Positions 43,912-52,699 of a stretch of DNA of 64,000 nt are shown here, one piece after another. Position 1 is the first letter of the stretch; each line of letters begins with the position of its first letter. The notes under the pieces are model-generated. The model was given only the letters and a program-made list of their open reading frames with translations. It did no database searches and was not told the DNA's origin. Origin of the DNA: an uncultured Oscillospiraceae bacterium (GTDB lineage: Bacteria > Bacillota > Clostridia > Oscillospirales > Oscillospiraceae); the NCBI GenBank assembly GCA_934573735.1, contig CAKTMC010000013.1:1-64000 (forward strand), in the 5' to 3' direction. Both the position numbers and the translations under genes were made by a program.

Positions 43912-44061
43912 ATGCTTCAAAATAAGAAACTCATGCTTATGCAGATATGTCTGCTGATAGCGGCTGTGGCGATGATCGGCTTTGGCGTCTGGCGCGGCGA
44001 AGCGGACACCGTTTTATCAAAGGCCATCAGGCTGTGTATGGAGTGTGTCGGAATTGGATAA
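43912..44061 (+). CDS. CD1871A-family CXXC small membrane protein
   Basis: A 49-residue protein too short to be noticed easily. MLQNKKLMLMQ is followed by one hydrophobic helix and the end VLSKAIRLCMECVGIG, where CMEC is the conserved CXXC near the C-terminus. AGGAGGGGAATT precedes the ATG. Genes of this family sit directly before 4Fe-4S membrane proteins and TlpA-like thioredoxins in Clostridia, exactly as here, and probably help move electrons or thiols across the membrane. The next gene starts within it. Confidence 0.85.
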   Translation: MLQNKKLMLMQICLLIAAVAMIGFGVWRGEADTVLSKAIRLCMECVGIG

Positions 44062-44944
44062 GAAAAAACTTAACCCGCTCGCCCGCTTTCGCGGCTGGAT
44101 ACAGGCCTGCGCGGCGCTGCTGACAAATATTCATCTTCCGAACTTCGCAAAGGGCAGCCTGTATCAGGGCAAGGGAAAATATGTGTGTGTTCCGGGAATT
44201 AACTGCTACTCCTGCCCCGCCGCCTCGGGCGCTTGTCCGATAGGCGCGTATCAGGCGGTCGCAGGCTCGTCAAAGTACAAGTTTTCCTATTATATAAGCG
44301 GCATACTGATTTTCCTCGGCGTGCTGCTCGGGCGTTTTATCTGCGGCTTTTTGTGTCCCTTCGGCTGGTTTCAGGAGCTGCTGCACAAAATACCCTCGCC
44401 GAAGCTCTCTACCAAAAAGCTCAAGCCCCTGAGGTATCTCAAGTATATTATATTACTTGTCATGGTCATACTGCTGCCGGTGCTTGCGGCAAACGAGCTT
44501 GGCATGGGCGACCCCTTCTTCTGCAAGTACCTCTGCCCGCAGGGTGTGCTTGAGGGCGCGATACCCCTGTCGCTCGCAAATCCCGGCATACGCGCCGCGC
44601 TCGGCAAGCTCTTTAGCTGGAAGGCGGCGGTGCTGCTGACGGTGGTTATCGGGAGCGTGGTATTCTACCGTCCCTTCTGCAAGTGGCTCTGCCCGCTCGG
44701 TGCGTTCTACGCGCTTATGAACAAGGTCTCGCTTTTCAGGATGTGCGTGGATACGAGCAAATGCGTGTCCTGCGGCTCATGCGCAAGAGCCTGCAAGATG
44801 GACGTAGATATCACCAAGTCGCAAAACCATACCGAGTGCATACGCTGCGGCATGTGCATGAAGTCCTGCCCCACGCAGGCGATAAGCTATAAATTCGGCT
44901 TCGGCGAGAAGACCGCGGCAAATGCCCGGACAAATAATAAATAA
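44054..44944 (+). CDS. Polyferredoxin-like 4Fe-4S membrane protein (YccM/NapH type)
   Basis: A 296-residue protein read from TTG at 44054 (eight bases inside the previous gene; GGAG upstream). About five helices alternate with CxxC and Cys-Pro motifs facing the cytoplasm (YSCPAASGACPIGAY, CGFLCPFGW, CPQGVLEGAIP). At the C-terminus two 4Fe-4S clusters are ligated by CVSCGSCARACKM and CIRCGMCMKSCP. It should carry electrons in the membrane to the extracytoplasmic TlpA-like protein encoded next. Confidence 0.9.
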   Translation: MDKKKLNPLARFRGWIQACAALLTNIHLPNFAKGSLYQGKGKYVCVPGINCYSCPAASGACPIGAYQAVAGSSKYKFSYYISGILIFLGVLLGRFICGFLCPFGWFQELLHKIPSPKLSTKKLKPLRYLKYIILLVMVILLPVLAANELGMGDPFFCKYLCPQGVLEGAIPLSLANPGIRAALGKLFSWKAAVLLTVVIGSVVFYRPFCKWLCPLGAFYALMNKVSLFRMCVDTSKCVSCGSCARACKMDVDITKSQNHTECIRCGMCMKSCPTQAISYKFGFGEKTAANARTNNK

Positions 44945-44985
44945 AATATTAATAGTAAGAACAAGAAGTAAAAAGGAGTTTAACA

Positions 44986-45849
44986 ATGAAGAAGAATCGT
45001 GTAATCGCACTTATACTCTGCCTCGTAATGATGGCGCTCACCCTTTCCGCCTGCGGTCAGAAGGACGCGGCAGCGCAGCCGGGTCTTGACCTTGAGGGTA
45101 AGACCGCCGATGAGCTTTTTGAGATGGAAAACAACATTCTCGGCGAGAATACCGCACTCTGGGACAAGGTTTTCATGTCCATGAGCAAGAATGTTACCAG
45201 TGATATTCTCAACGGCAACTACGGCGAGTTCCTTATCAGTGCGGTTGAAAGCGCAAAGGATCAGTTCACCGCCGAGGAGTATGCACTGCTCAAGGCTGAC
45301 GCGGAGAAGATCCGTGACATCGAGAACAAGATGTCGGAGCTTGATAACGCGGGCGAGGGCGACACCGAGAACGGCAGCGCAAGCGCAAACGCCTTCCCCG
45401 AGTTCCAGGGTAAGGATCTGGACGGCAACAGCGTGGACAACAGCCTCTTTGCAAACAACGCCTTCACGGTTGTAAACTTCTGGTTCAACGGCTGCAAGCC
45501 CTGTGTCGGTGAGCTTGACGACCTCAACGCTCTCAACGAGCGCGTCAAGGAGCAGGGCGGCGAGGTAATAGGCATCAACACCGAGACTCTGGACGGCAAC
45601 GAGCAGGGCATAGCTACCGCAAAGCAGCTTCTTGAGTCCACCGGCGCAAAGTACCGCAATATCTACTTTGACTCCAACAGCGCGGCGGGCAATTTTGCAC
45701 TGTCCATCATGGCCTTCCCCACCACCTACGTCTTTGACCGCAACGGCAATGTCGTCGGTGAGCCTCTGCTCGGCGGCATCGACAACGAGCAGAATCTTGA
45801 AATGCTGCAAAAGACCATTGACGAGGCAATAGCCAGAGACAAGGCATAA
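44986..45849 (+). CDS. TlpA-like thioredoxin lipoprotein
   Basis: A 287-residue lipoprotein (LSAC lipobox, Cys23). Residues of about 25-140 form a helical, acidic segment. From about 145 a thioredoxin-fold domain has the redox motif FNGCKPCVGEL and a cis-Pro in MAFPTTYVFD. It is exported and tethered, and probably reduces or isomerises extracytoplasmic disulfides, with electrons from the preceding Fe-S protein. AAAAGGAGTTTAACA precedes the ATG. Repeat copy B follows. Confidence 0.92.
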   Translation: MKKNRVIALILCLVMMALTLSACGQKDAAAQPGLDLEGKTADELFEMENNILGENTALWDKVFMSMSKNVTSDILNGNYGEFLISAVESAKDQFTAEEYALLKADAEKIRDIENKMSELDNAGEGDTENGSASANAFPEFQGKDLDGNSVDNSLFANNAFTVVNFWFNGCKPCVGELDDLNALNERVKEQGGEVIGINTETLDGNEQGIATAKQLLESTGAKYRNIYFDSNSAAGNFALSIMAFPTTYVFDRNGNVVGEPLLGGIDNEQNLEMLQKTIDEAIARDKA

Positions 45850-45867
45850 AACAGGATATAAGCTTAA

Positions 45868-46073
45868 AGCGAGGGCGATTGTCCTCGCTTTAGCCTGTAG
45901 ACAAAGCTGTCGGCAATGTATAAAATTGCATGGGGAGAGTGCAGAGAGGGGACGGGAGTCCCCTTTCTGCGTTCAATCCGTGCTTATTCAGGAGTGTTTT
46001 TGAATACTCCTGAATAAGGCTTCAAGGCGTCGGACTTTGTCGACGCCTTGAAGCGAGGACGACCGTCCTCGCT
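45868..46073 (+). repeat. Terminator-bracketed 161-bp repeat, copy B
   Basis: The core 45891-46051 has the same length, orientation and hairpins as copy A, with few substitutions. It is bracketed by two versions of the TlpA gene's terminator, 45868-45889 and 46052-46073, both with AGCGAGG/CCTCGCT stems and different loops. The distal one keeps the TTTTT run. The terminator stem is unrelated in sequence to those of copies A and C. Confidence 0.9.
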
Positions 46074-46167
46074 TTTTGATATCTTTGCTTTTGCTTTTTG
46101 TGTGCGGAAGGCTTGAAATATATGCTCCCGCGCCGGTTTCCGTTCTTTCCACCTGTAGAAAGCTCTG

Positions 46168-46456
46168 AATAAATAGAAGTAACCCCTAACCGCGGTCAAC
46201 ACCAATCTACCGGTTAGGGGTTACTCCTGTGAATTCTTAGTATCTAACATCCTTGGTTACCTCGCTTTCGTCAGGATGCAGCGCCGCCTGTCAACGGGAC
46301 ACTTTCACCAAGCACAGACATTTCTTGTTCAATTATACCGCTTAAGCGCGGCGGACTTATGTGCTTCTGTCCTCCTCAGGATTTTGATCTGCGACGCCGT
46401 TTCCCGGAGCCTCACAAGTCCGGGATGCTTATTTGTACATCGGACTCACCCTTTCT
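46168..46456 (-). ncRNA. Structured non-coding RNA with its own promoter
   Basis: No gene fits this 290-base stretch, but it is bounded by a strong promoter (46463-46491) and a long terminator hairpin (46178-46225). Several local hairpins are visible: CCCGGA/TCCGGG, CCGC/GCGG, CATCCT/AGGATG enclosing a GACGAAAGCGAGG loop, and AGCACA/TGTGCT. This build fits an independently transcribed structured RNA. The class could not be settled; raiA-type RNA or a divergent 6S RNA are candidates. It lacks the signatures I know of RNase P, tmRNA and SRP RNA. Confidence 0.65.
46178..46225 (-). terminator. Terminator hairpin ending the ncRNA
   Basis: On the minus strand arms AGTAACCCCTAACCG and CGGTTAGGGGTTACT form a perfect 15-bp stem around an 18-base loop, followed by the U-rich TCTATTTATT. 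Confidence 0.75.
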
Positions 46457-46462
46457 GATGTT

Positions 46463-46491
46463 AATATAACAGATGGGGAGGGCTAATTCAA
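46463..46491 (-). promoter_or_regulatory. Sigma-A promoter of the ncRNA
   Basis: On the minus strand TTGAAT, 17 bases, TATATT with an extended -10 TG. The predicted start is near 46456. No coding gene follows, which is why an RNA gene is proposed. Confidence 0.75.
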
Positions 46492-46711
46492 TAGGCAAAG
46501 CCAATGATTTTCCGGCAAGTTTTTTGTGCGCTCAGACGATTTTCGACAAATTGCGCATATATTCTTCGTGCATTATTGACATCACAAGTTAAAATGTTAT
46601 ATAATATTATTGTTGCGTGGCTTTTTGCCGCGTTTTTTTGTTCCCATTTTGGGCAGATTATGCTATTATGCTATATTATTAGATAATAATATTATAAAAC
46701 GCGAGGTAAAC

Positions 46712-47368
46712 ATGAGATATAAATGCCTTGTCTTTGACCATGACGACACCGTAGTCAACAGCACAGCGACCATTCATCATCCCTGCTTTGAAAGCTATCT
46801 TGCTCTGCGCTATCCCGGCAGGCACTGTTCGCTTGAGGATTATTTTTTGAAAAATTTTGAGCCCGGCTTTCTTGAGATGTGCCGGGGCGAGTACGGCATG
46901 GACGACGCGGCGCTTGCCGACGAAACGCGCTTTTGGCAAAAGTACGTCGCACAGCATATCCCGGAGGTCTACCCCGGCATTGCGGAGATAATGCGGCGGC
47001 ATAAGGCCGAGGGCGGCTATATCTGCGTCGTGTCACATTCGTTTGATAACAATATTCGCCGCGACTATGCCGAGAACTCTCTGCCGCAGCCGGACGCGGT
47101 CTACGGCTGGGAGCAGCCGCCGGAGCGCCGCAAGCCGCAGCCTTGGCCCTTGGAGGACATCATGCGCCGCTTTTCGCTTGCGCCGGGTGATCTGCTTATG
47201 ATAGACGATCTCAAACCGGGCTATGACATGGCAAAGACCTGCGGAGTGGATTTTGCCGCCGCCGGCTGGGCGTATGAGGTTTTGAGGATAGAGGACTTTA
47301 TGCGCAAAAACTCGGACTTTTATTTCAAGACCGTGCAGGAGCTTGCGGATTTTCTGGAGAATAAATAG
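46712..47368 (+). CDS. HAD-superfamily phosphatase (phosphoglycolate phosphatase-like)
   Basis: A 218-residue protein starting MRYKCLVFDHDDTVVNST; GCGAGGTAAAC precedes the ATG. The motifs are DHDDT (nucleophile Asp with an Asp two residues later), VVSHS for motif II Ser, and MIDDLKPGYDM for motif IV Asp residues. The cap region after residue 15 is of the alpha-helical C1 type. Substrate unknown. It is preceded by an AT-rich stretch of about 250 bases without another gene. Confidence 0.85.
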   Translation: MRYKCLVFDHDDTVVNSTATIHHPCFESYLALRYPGRHCSLEDYFLKNFEPGFLEMCRGEYGMDDAALADETRFWQKYVAQHIPEVYPGIAEIMRRHKAEGGYICVVSHSFDNNIRRDYAENSLPQPDAVYGWEQPPERRKPQPWPLEDIMRRFSLAPGDLLMIDDLKPGYDMAKTCGVDFAAAGWAYEVLRIEDFMRKNSDFYFKTVQELADFLENK

Positions 47369-47544
47369 GTCTTAGAAATAATATAAACTTGACCCATCAA
47401 GCCCTACATCCCCTACTCCGTTCTCATAACAAGGGGAGAGCTTTTTATTCCCCGCCGCGGCCGTGAAATAATTATCCGCCATTGACAAGGCGGTGAAAAT
47501 GAGTAATAATTATATCCACAATAAAAACATAAAAGAGGTGCAAT

Positions 47545-48570
47545 ATGAACTATAACGAGATACTCAGCGCAGCGCGTGAATGTGTCGGCCCCTACTGCAA
47601 GGCCTGTCCCGTATGCAACGGCAGAGCCTGCGGCAACTCCATGCCCGGTCCCGGCTGCAAGTACCCCGGCAACGCCGCTGCAAGAAACTTCGACAAGTGG
47701 CAGGAGATATGCGTCAATATGGACACGCTCTGCCGCAATATTGCCGACCCCGACGTTTCCTTTGAGATGTTCGGCCGCAGGTTCTCCGCGCCCATTTTTG
47801 CCGCTCCCCTCGGCGCGGTCGATATGCATTACGGTCCCAAGTACAAGGACCAGCAGTATAACTCCATCCTCGTCAAGGCGGCGGCGGAGTACGGTATCAT
47901 GGCCTTTGCCGGTGACGGAGTTGACCCGGATATCATGAAGTCTGCGGTCAAGGACATGGTCAAGACCGGCGGTCTCGGCTGCCCGACCATAAAGCCGTGG
48001 AACAAGGAGGCCGTGTTTGAAAAGCTTGATATCCTCAACGAAAACGGCATTTTTGCCGCAGCAATGGACGTTGACGGCGCGGGACTGCCCTTCCTCAAGA
48101 AGATGAACCCCAATGCCGGCAGCAAGACCGTCGAGGAGATGCGCGAGATCATCGACCATGCAAATATGCCCTTCATCGTCAAGGGTATCATGACCCCGGC
48201 GGGCGCGCTCAAGGCAGTTGAGGCGGGCGCCTCCGCGATAGTTGTCTCAAACCACGGCGGACGTGTTCAGGGCGGCGTACCCTCCACGGCGGAGGTCCTG
48301 CCCGCGATAGCAGATGCCGTAAAGGGCAAGACCGTGATACTCGTTGACGGCGGCATTCGCTCCGGCGTTGACGTGTTCCGCGCGATAGCTCTCGGCGCCG
48401 ACGGCGTGCTCATAGGCCGCCCGCTGCTCACGATGATTTACGGCGGCGGCGAGGAGGGCTTCAAGGTCTATATGGACAAGATAGTGGGCGAGCTCAAGTC
48501 CACGATGACCATGTGCGGCGCGGCATCCCTCAAGGAGATTACCCGGGAAAAAATCTGGACGGAAAAGTAA
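47545..48570 (+). CDS. FMN-dependent alpha-hydroxyacid oxidase/dehydrogenase-like protein
   Basis: A 341-residue TIM-barrel protein of the lactate oxidase/glycolate oxidase family. FMN-binding and catalytic segments are present: VVSNHGGRVQGG with catalytic His, and VDGGIRSGVDVFRAIALGADGVLIGRP. The N-terminus has six Cys within residues 13-38 (ECVGPYCKACPVCNGRAC...GC), which suggests an iron-sulfur cluster or zinc. In an anaerobe it may pass electrons to another carrier rather than oxygen. AAGAGGTGCAAT precedes the ATG. It probably oxidises lactate or a related hydroxyacid; untested. Confidence 0.85.
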   Translation: MNYNEILSAARECVGPYCKACPVCNGRACGNSMPGPGCKYPGNAAARNFDKWQEICVNMDTLCRNIADPDVSFEMFGRRFSAPIFAAPLGAVDMHYGPKYKDQQYNSILVKAAAEYGIMAFAGDGVDPDIMKSAVKDMVKTGGLGCPTIKPWNKEAVFEKLDILNENGIFAAAMDVDGAGLPFLKKMNPNAGSKTVEEMREIIDHANMPFIVKGIMTPAGALKAVEAGASAIVVSNHGGRVQGGVPSTAEVLPAIADAVKGKTVILVDGGIRSGVDVFRAIALGADGVLIGRPLLTMIYGGGEEGFKVYMDKIVGELKSTMTMCGAASLKEITREKIWTEK

Positions 48571-48680
48571 GCACAAATCGACGAGACATCGTATAGACTG
48601 CGCCCCATCCCTGCAAATCAGAAAGCTTAAATCCGGCACTGTTTCACACTCGACATTCATATACCTCGACACAGGGAAAA

Positions 48681-48713
48681 CCCGCCGCCGTGAGCTTTAC
48701 TCACGGCGGCGGG
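48681..48713. terminator. Bidirectional terminator between converging genes
   Basis: A perfect 14-bp stem, CCCGCCGCCGTGAG/CTCACGGCGGCGGG, lies between the converging hydroxyacid and GT2 genes. TTT follows on the plus strand and TTTTCCC on the minus strand, so it can stop transcription from both sides. Confidence 0.85.
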
Positions 48714-48738
48714 TTTCAAGTTTATCAAAATATAATAA

Positions 48739-49824
48739 TCACTTCTTCTGAGAAAAGACCCATTCGCGCTGGATGCCGTAGCTTATGAAGAACAAGCAGG
48801 TATCCACGACAAACTTAATAAGCGTTGCGATTATCGGCACACTGTTTGCAAAGAGATGATTTATCAGCGTCACAAGCCCTGCCGAGACGAGCATCTGCGG
48901 GATGCACAGGCAATAATAGCGCCCGAGCGCGCGGCGGTAGCTGCCGTGATTGTCAAATACCATCTTATTGTTCGCGTTGAAGTTTGCAAACGAGGAGCAG
49001 GCACGGGCGGCGACGGTACTCACAAGAGACGCCCAGCTTCCGAGCTGAGTCTTGAACAGGCGGAAAACGATGTAAAACACCGCAAGGTCTATGAGCGTGG
49101 AGCCGAGCGAGCTGAGAAGAAAGCGGAACATCACCTTGAAGATGCGCCAGGAGTCCTTTACGGCGTTATAGTGGGAGCTGTAGTCCTCACTGTCATAGAC
49201 GGTGTCGATGCTCTGCTCGACAAAGCCGATGCCCATGCGCTTCATATTGAGCAGCATATTAGTTTCATACTCAAAGCGCTCTCCGTCAATATTGCAGAAG
49301 GGCTCAAGATAACGGCGGGGTATCGCGCGCAGACCTGTTTGCGTATCACCGAGCTTGATGCCGTAGCACAGGCGGAAGAAGAAGGAGGTCGTGCGGTTGC
49401 CGGCGACGCTTCTCGGCGGAACGTCGGGATTGCTGAAATCGCGGCAGCCCATGATGACCTTATCCTCGTTTTCGAGCAGTCTCTCGCCGCAGGCAACGAT
49501 GTCCTTAGTCAAATGCTGTCCGTCGCCGTCGATGGTGATAACTCCGCGAATGTCGGGCATCTCGTCGAGCACATAACGGAAGGCGTCCTTGAGTGCGCGT
49601 CCCTTGCCCTTGTTGACCTCGTGCCGCAGAATATGGCACTGCGGGAAGCTCTTGGCATACTCAAAGGGTCCCTGATGCTCCGCGTCGCTCCCGTCGTCCA
49701 CGATGATTATGTGCTCAAAGCCTTCCTGAAGCAGCCCGTCGACAACGGCGGGCATTTTCTTGTCCGGGTCGAGCGAGGGAAGGACTATTGCCAGCTCCTG
49801 CCGGCAGTTTTTGATAGAGTCCAA
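48739..49824 (-). CDS. GT2 glycosyltransferase fused to a GtrA-like membrane domain
   Basis: A 361-residue protein. The N-terminal GT-A domain (about 1-225) has LAIVLPSLDPDKKM, VDDGSD and TIDGDGQH (metal-binding acidic residues), as in dolichyl/undecaprenyl-phosphate mannose synthases. About residues 235-355 carry four membrane helices of the GtrA family. It probably loads a sugar onto undecaprenyl phosphate and flips or presents it for surface glycan modification. The start is TTG with AAGG upstream. The next two genes upstream on this strand form a surface-glycan group. Confidence 0.88.
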   Translation of the reverse strand: MDSIKNCRQELAIVLPSLDPDKKMPAVVDGLLQEGFEHIIIVDDGSDAEHQGPFEYAKSFPQCHILRHEVNKGKGRALKDAFRYVLDEMPDIRGVITIDGDGQHLTKDIVACGERLLENEDKVIMGCRDFSNPDVPPRSVAGNRTTSFFFRLCYGIKLGDTQTGLRAIPRRYLEPFCNIDGERFEYETNMLLNMKRMGIGFVEQSIDTVYDSEDYSSHYNAVKDSWRIFKVMFRFLLSSLGSTLIDLAVFYIVFRLFKTQLGSWASLVSTVAARACSSFANFNANNKMVFDNHGSYRRALGRYYCLCIPQMLVSAGLVTLINHLFANSVPIIATLIKFVVDTCLFFISYGIQREWVFSQKK

Positions 49825-49850
49825 AGCAATTTACCTTCTTATCCAGTGTA

Positions 49851-50960
49851 TCAAGTGTAGGAGTCAAGGCTGACGACGCGCATATCGCTCATGTCGCCGC
49901 TGATGTCCTTGACGATTATTTTGTAATTGAGGGTGTCGTCATGGTGCCCGGTGGGGGTGTCGGAGGTGATATTCGTGGTGAAATCACAGAGATAGCTGCC
50001 GCCGCCGAAGCTGATGACGCTGTTGAGGGTGATGGAGTGGAGCTGATAATTCGAGACGTGCGACCACTCAAGACCGTCCTTCATAAGCTCAAGGCGATTA
50101 TATAGCTCCGAATCCCTCTGGAGGTAGCCCGCAAGACGCTGCATACCGTAGGTCGGGTCTATGGTGCCGCTCTTATAGCCCTCGTAGCGCTCCGCAAAGC
50201 GCTGGACAAATGCGTCAAGCGCGGCGGTCTGCGCCTCGGAGCAGGGGACGAGGAACTGGGAGTCGTCCTTGTCGGGGTCAATGGTCACGACATTGCCGTT
50301 CGGGTCTGTGATGACCGGCTCGACGATGCCGATTATGTTATCAAACTTATATGTAGCCTTGACCGGCAGACCCGCGTAATCCTCATAGTAATCCTTGAGA
50401 ATATCGTACTGAATGTCATCCTCGATGATATACTTGTCGTCAAGCTTATAGCCGTTTACGGTGACGGTGTAGCTCTTGGGGATAGTGACCTGCACGGAGG
50501 AATAGAGCCCGGAGAAGTCAAAGATCTCGCTCTGCACCTTCCATGGGAGAAGATCATACTTGACCTTGCTCTTGTACGACTCGTCCTGACATAGCGTGAC
50601 CGTGCCGAAAATTCCGGTCTCGCAGCGCAGGTCATAGCTTATCGTGGTGTCGGTGCTGCCGCTGCGCTTATAGCTGACTCCGCTGCTTATCATGTTCTTT
50701 ATGACCTCGGCGCACTCCTCATCGGTCTGCGCCTCATGGGGCATGGAGGCGATAGTCGCCGCCATATCGTCATTCCAGAAGCTCTTGTTAAGCTCGGCAA
50801 CGACCGCGTCCATCGTCTTTGTCGGCTGGCTCTGCTCATACTCCTCGGCATAGCCCCACAGCTTTGTCAGGACAATGCCGATGGCGGCAAGCGCAACGAG
50901 TATATACACGCAGAGAAATATCGCGTAGCCGTGCTTGGTGTGTTTTTTCTTTTTTGCCAT
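49851..50960 (-). CDS. Membrane-anchored extracytoplasmic protein, unknown function
   Basis: A 369-residue protein with a basic MAKKKKHTKHG start, one membrane helix (about 13-35) and a large outer region. It holds a helical stretch and beta-rich segments (TVTVNGYKLDDKYIIEDD). Nothing catalytic is recognisable. It lies between the GT2-GtrA and phosphodiester glycosidase genes with 13-27 base gaps, so it is likely part of one surface-polymer operon. GTAAGGGGGCGG precedes the start. Confidence 0.6.
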   Translation of the reverse strand: MAKKKKHTKHGYAIFLCVYILVALAAIGIVLTKLWGYAEEYEQSQPTKTMDAVVAELNKSFWNDDMAATIASMPHEAQTDEECAEVIKNMISSGVSYKRSGSTDTTISYDLRCETGIFGTVTLCQDESYKSKVKYDLLPWKVQSEIFDFSGLYSSVQVTIPKSYTVTVNGYKLDDKYIIEDDIQYDILKDYYEDYAGLPVKATYKFDNIIGIVEPVITDPNGNVVTIDPDKDDSQFLVPCSEAQTAALDAFVQRFAERYEGYKSGTIDPTYGMQRLAGYLQRDSELYNRLELMKDGLEWSHVSNYQLHSITLNSVISFGGGSYLCDFTTNITSDTPTGHHDDTLNYKIIVKDISGDMSDMRVVSLDSYT

Positions 50961-50973
50961 ATGCGCCGCCCCC

Positions 50974-52095
50974 TTACTTCACGAGGAACGCATCCGGCAG
51001 CCAGCGCGCGCCCGCGCCGCCGGAGATGCTGTTGAGATATTCGCCGTTAAACCACATACAGGTGGAGGAGCCGCCGTCAAGACTACAGGCGTTTACCGCG
51101 CCGTAGTCGAGCATGACCTCCGCCACGTCCTGCTGAGTCGCGCCCATGCTGTGGACCTGGCGGCCGTCAATGACGAGCATAAGCACCGCGCCGTCTGCAC
51201 GCTGACCGATGGCGGTGCGGGGATTGGTGCCGGTATTGAGGACTGATGCGTCCTCCATCTGACCGTTTACGATGAGAACAGGCTCAAAGGTGACGCCGTT
51301 GACTATACCCTTGGCCTGAGCGTCCGCGTAGGTCATGTAGCCGGTGTGGAGAATATGGTTTGCGTCAAAGCCGACAAAGCTGCAAGCATTGCCGCCGTTA
51401 TCCTCATAGCATACGCCGTCCACTATGGTAAGCCCCTGCGGAGTGCCGCCGAGACCTGCGCCGCCCACGTCATAATACATACCGCCGTTGATGCCGGCAA
51501 CGGCGCCGTAGCGGGTACACATATCGGCAAGCTTTTCGCCGTAGCCGCCGAACTCAACGGGCTTGCCGACGAATACGCGGCTCGGGTCGAGCACGACCAT
51601 CATGTAGCCCTGAAAGCCCTTTTTGCTGATTTTCTCGATGATGATGCCGTCGCCGTCATCGTCTATAAGACCGTAGCCGTCCGAGCCGTCGGGCTGAGTC
51701 TGCGCGGGAGCGTCCTCGCCGTTCGCGTCGCTCTGCCCGGGGAGCTTTATGAGGGAGGTGTCGGTCGTGTCGGTCAGCGTGCTCTGCTTTGCCTCGCGTA
51801 TGGCGTTTACCTCATCGTCCGAGAGGTAGACATGCGCGATAAAGCCGAAGCGCCGCGTTTCGAGCATGGTGTTTATAAACTTGTCCTTGAGAGCGGGAGA
51901 GGGGCCCTTGACCAGCACATATTCAACGGCAAGTCCGCCCACGCCGAAGAGAATTCCGGAAACAAGGATGAAGCCGAAAATTCTGTCGATAATACGGCGG
52001 GCGCGGCCGCGCTTGCTTTTTTTGTGCCTGCGCTGCTCCTGCTCCTCATCGACGAGGTCAAGCTCGTCGTCATAATATGCAGTATTATTTTTCAC
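50974..52095 (-). CDS. NAGPA-type phosphodiester glycosidase, membrane-anchored
   Basis: A 373-residue protein read from GTG after AAAGGTGTTACT. It has a basic N-terminal tail, a membrane helix (about 38-60), a low-complexity linker, then a NAGPA domain with AGINGGMYYD, GGTPQGLTIVDG, TNPRTAIGQRADG and CSLDGGSSTCMWFNG. The family removes GlcNAc-1-phosphodiester or similar groups. It may trim or modify phosphodiester-linked sugars of teichoic-acid-like polymers. The operon context with a GT2-GtrA gene supports a wall-glycan role. Confidence 0.85.
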   Translation of the reverse strand: MKNNTAYYDDELDLVDEEQEQRRHKKSKRGRARRIIDRIFGFILVSGILFGVGGLAVEYVLVKGPSPALKDKFINTMLETRRFGFIAHVYLSDDEVNAIREAKQSTLTDTTDTSLIKLPGQSDANGEDAPAQTQPDGSDGYGLIDDDGDGIIIEKISKKGFQGYMMVVLDPSRVFVGKPVEFGGYGEKLADMCTRYGAVAGINGGMYYDVGGAGLGGTPQGLTIVDGVCYEDNGGNACSFVGFDANHILHTGYMTYADAQAKGIVNGVTFEPVLIVNGQMEDASVLNTGTNPRTAIGQRADGAVLMLVIDGRQVHSMGATQQDVAEVMLDYGAVNACSLDGGSSTCMWFNGEYLNSISGGAGARWLPDAFLVK

Positions 52096-52259
52096 AGTAA
52101 CACCTTTATATGTAGTATTTTTGCATTGCTGACAGGAAATGTAAAATCATATAGCTGTGGCAGTCTACATAATTCGTACTATTTTAGCATATATAAGCGC
52201 AAAGGACAAGAAATATTTGCGTGTTTTAAGAAATCTAAAGAAAATCGGCGCATTAGCGT

Positions 52260-52480
52260 CATGTCCACGCCCTTGCCTCTCCCTTTGGGAGAGGTGGCCG
52301 AGCGCAGCGAGGACGGAGAGGGTGCCATGGCTGAGAAACTGCCAATCGGGAAAAGAATGGTCTGTACTGCGTCCTGTCTTTTCCCTCCTGCACCATGTCC
52401 TACCCCGGAGACCCCTTCGGCGCTCCGCGCCACTTCCCCTAAAAGGGGCAGCGCACTGCGGGGCGGGGGTTGGTGTTGAA
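52260..52480. repeat. Intergenic hairpin repeat, family R2, copy 2
   Basis: It has the same order of parts as the copy at 31439-31683. A CTCCCTTTGGGAG hairpin is followed by GGAAAAGA/TCTTTTCC arms at 52349-52356 and 52377-52384, then ggagaccccttcggcgct and a CTTCCCCTAAAAGGGG hairpin. Confidence 0.8.
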
Positions 52481-52599
52481 AACGGCGCGGCGGCTCAACT
52501 AACCTGTCATTCTCCCTAAAGGGACTAGGCGGCGGAGCCGCCGTCGCGAACCAGTCCGCAGACTGGTCGTGGGAATCCGCATCCCCATACGCCGCAGCA

Positions 52600-52665
52600 A
52601 GACCACACATTGCCCCAAGGAGAAACGGATTGCCACGTCGCTTCGCTCCTCGCAATGACGGAGGT
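52600..52665. repeat. Short dispersed repeat (RHCEERSDVAI-coding type)
   Basis: In the minus reading this stretch would encode RHCEERSDVAI. That peptide is seen as a spurious product in many bacterial genomes because the DNA element is a widespread short intergenic repeat. It is almost palindromic around ACGTCGCTTCGCTCC. Confidence 0.7.
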
Positions 52666-52699
52666 GGGGTAGGCGGGGTGCGGCGATTTTTACATTTTG

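Noticed and set aside
46168..46456. T-box riboswitch on the minus strand
   Set aside because: A GGTGTTGACCGCGG phrase in the terminator loop recalls the T-box motif. However, the conserved bases do not fit well and no minus-strand gene follows within reach.
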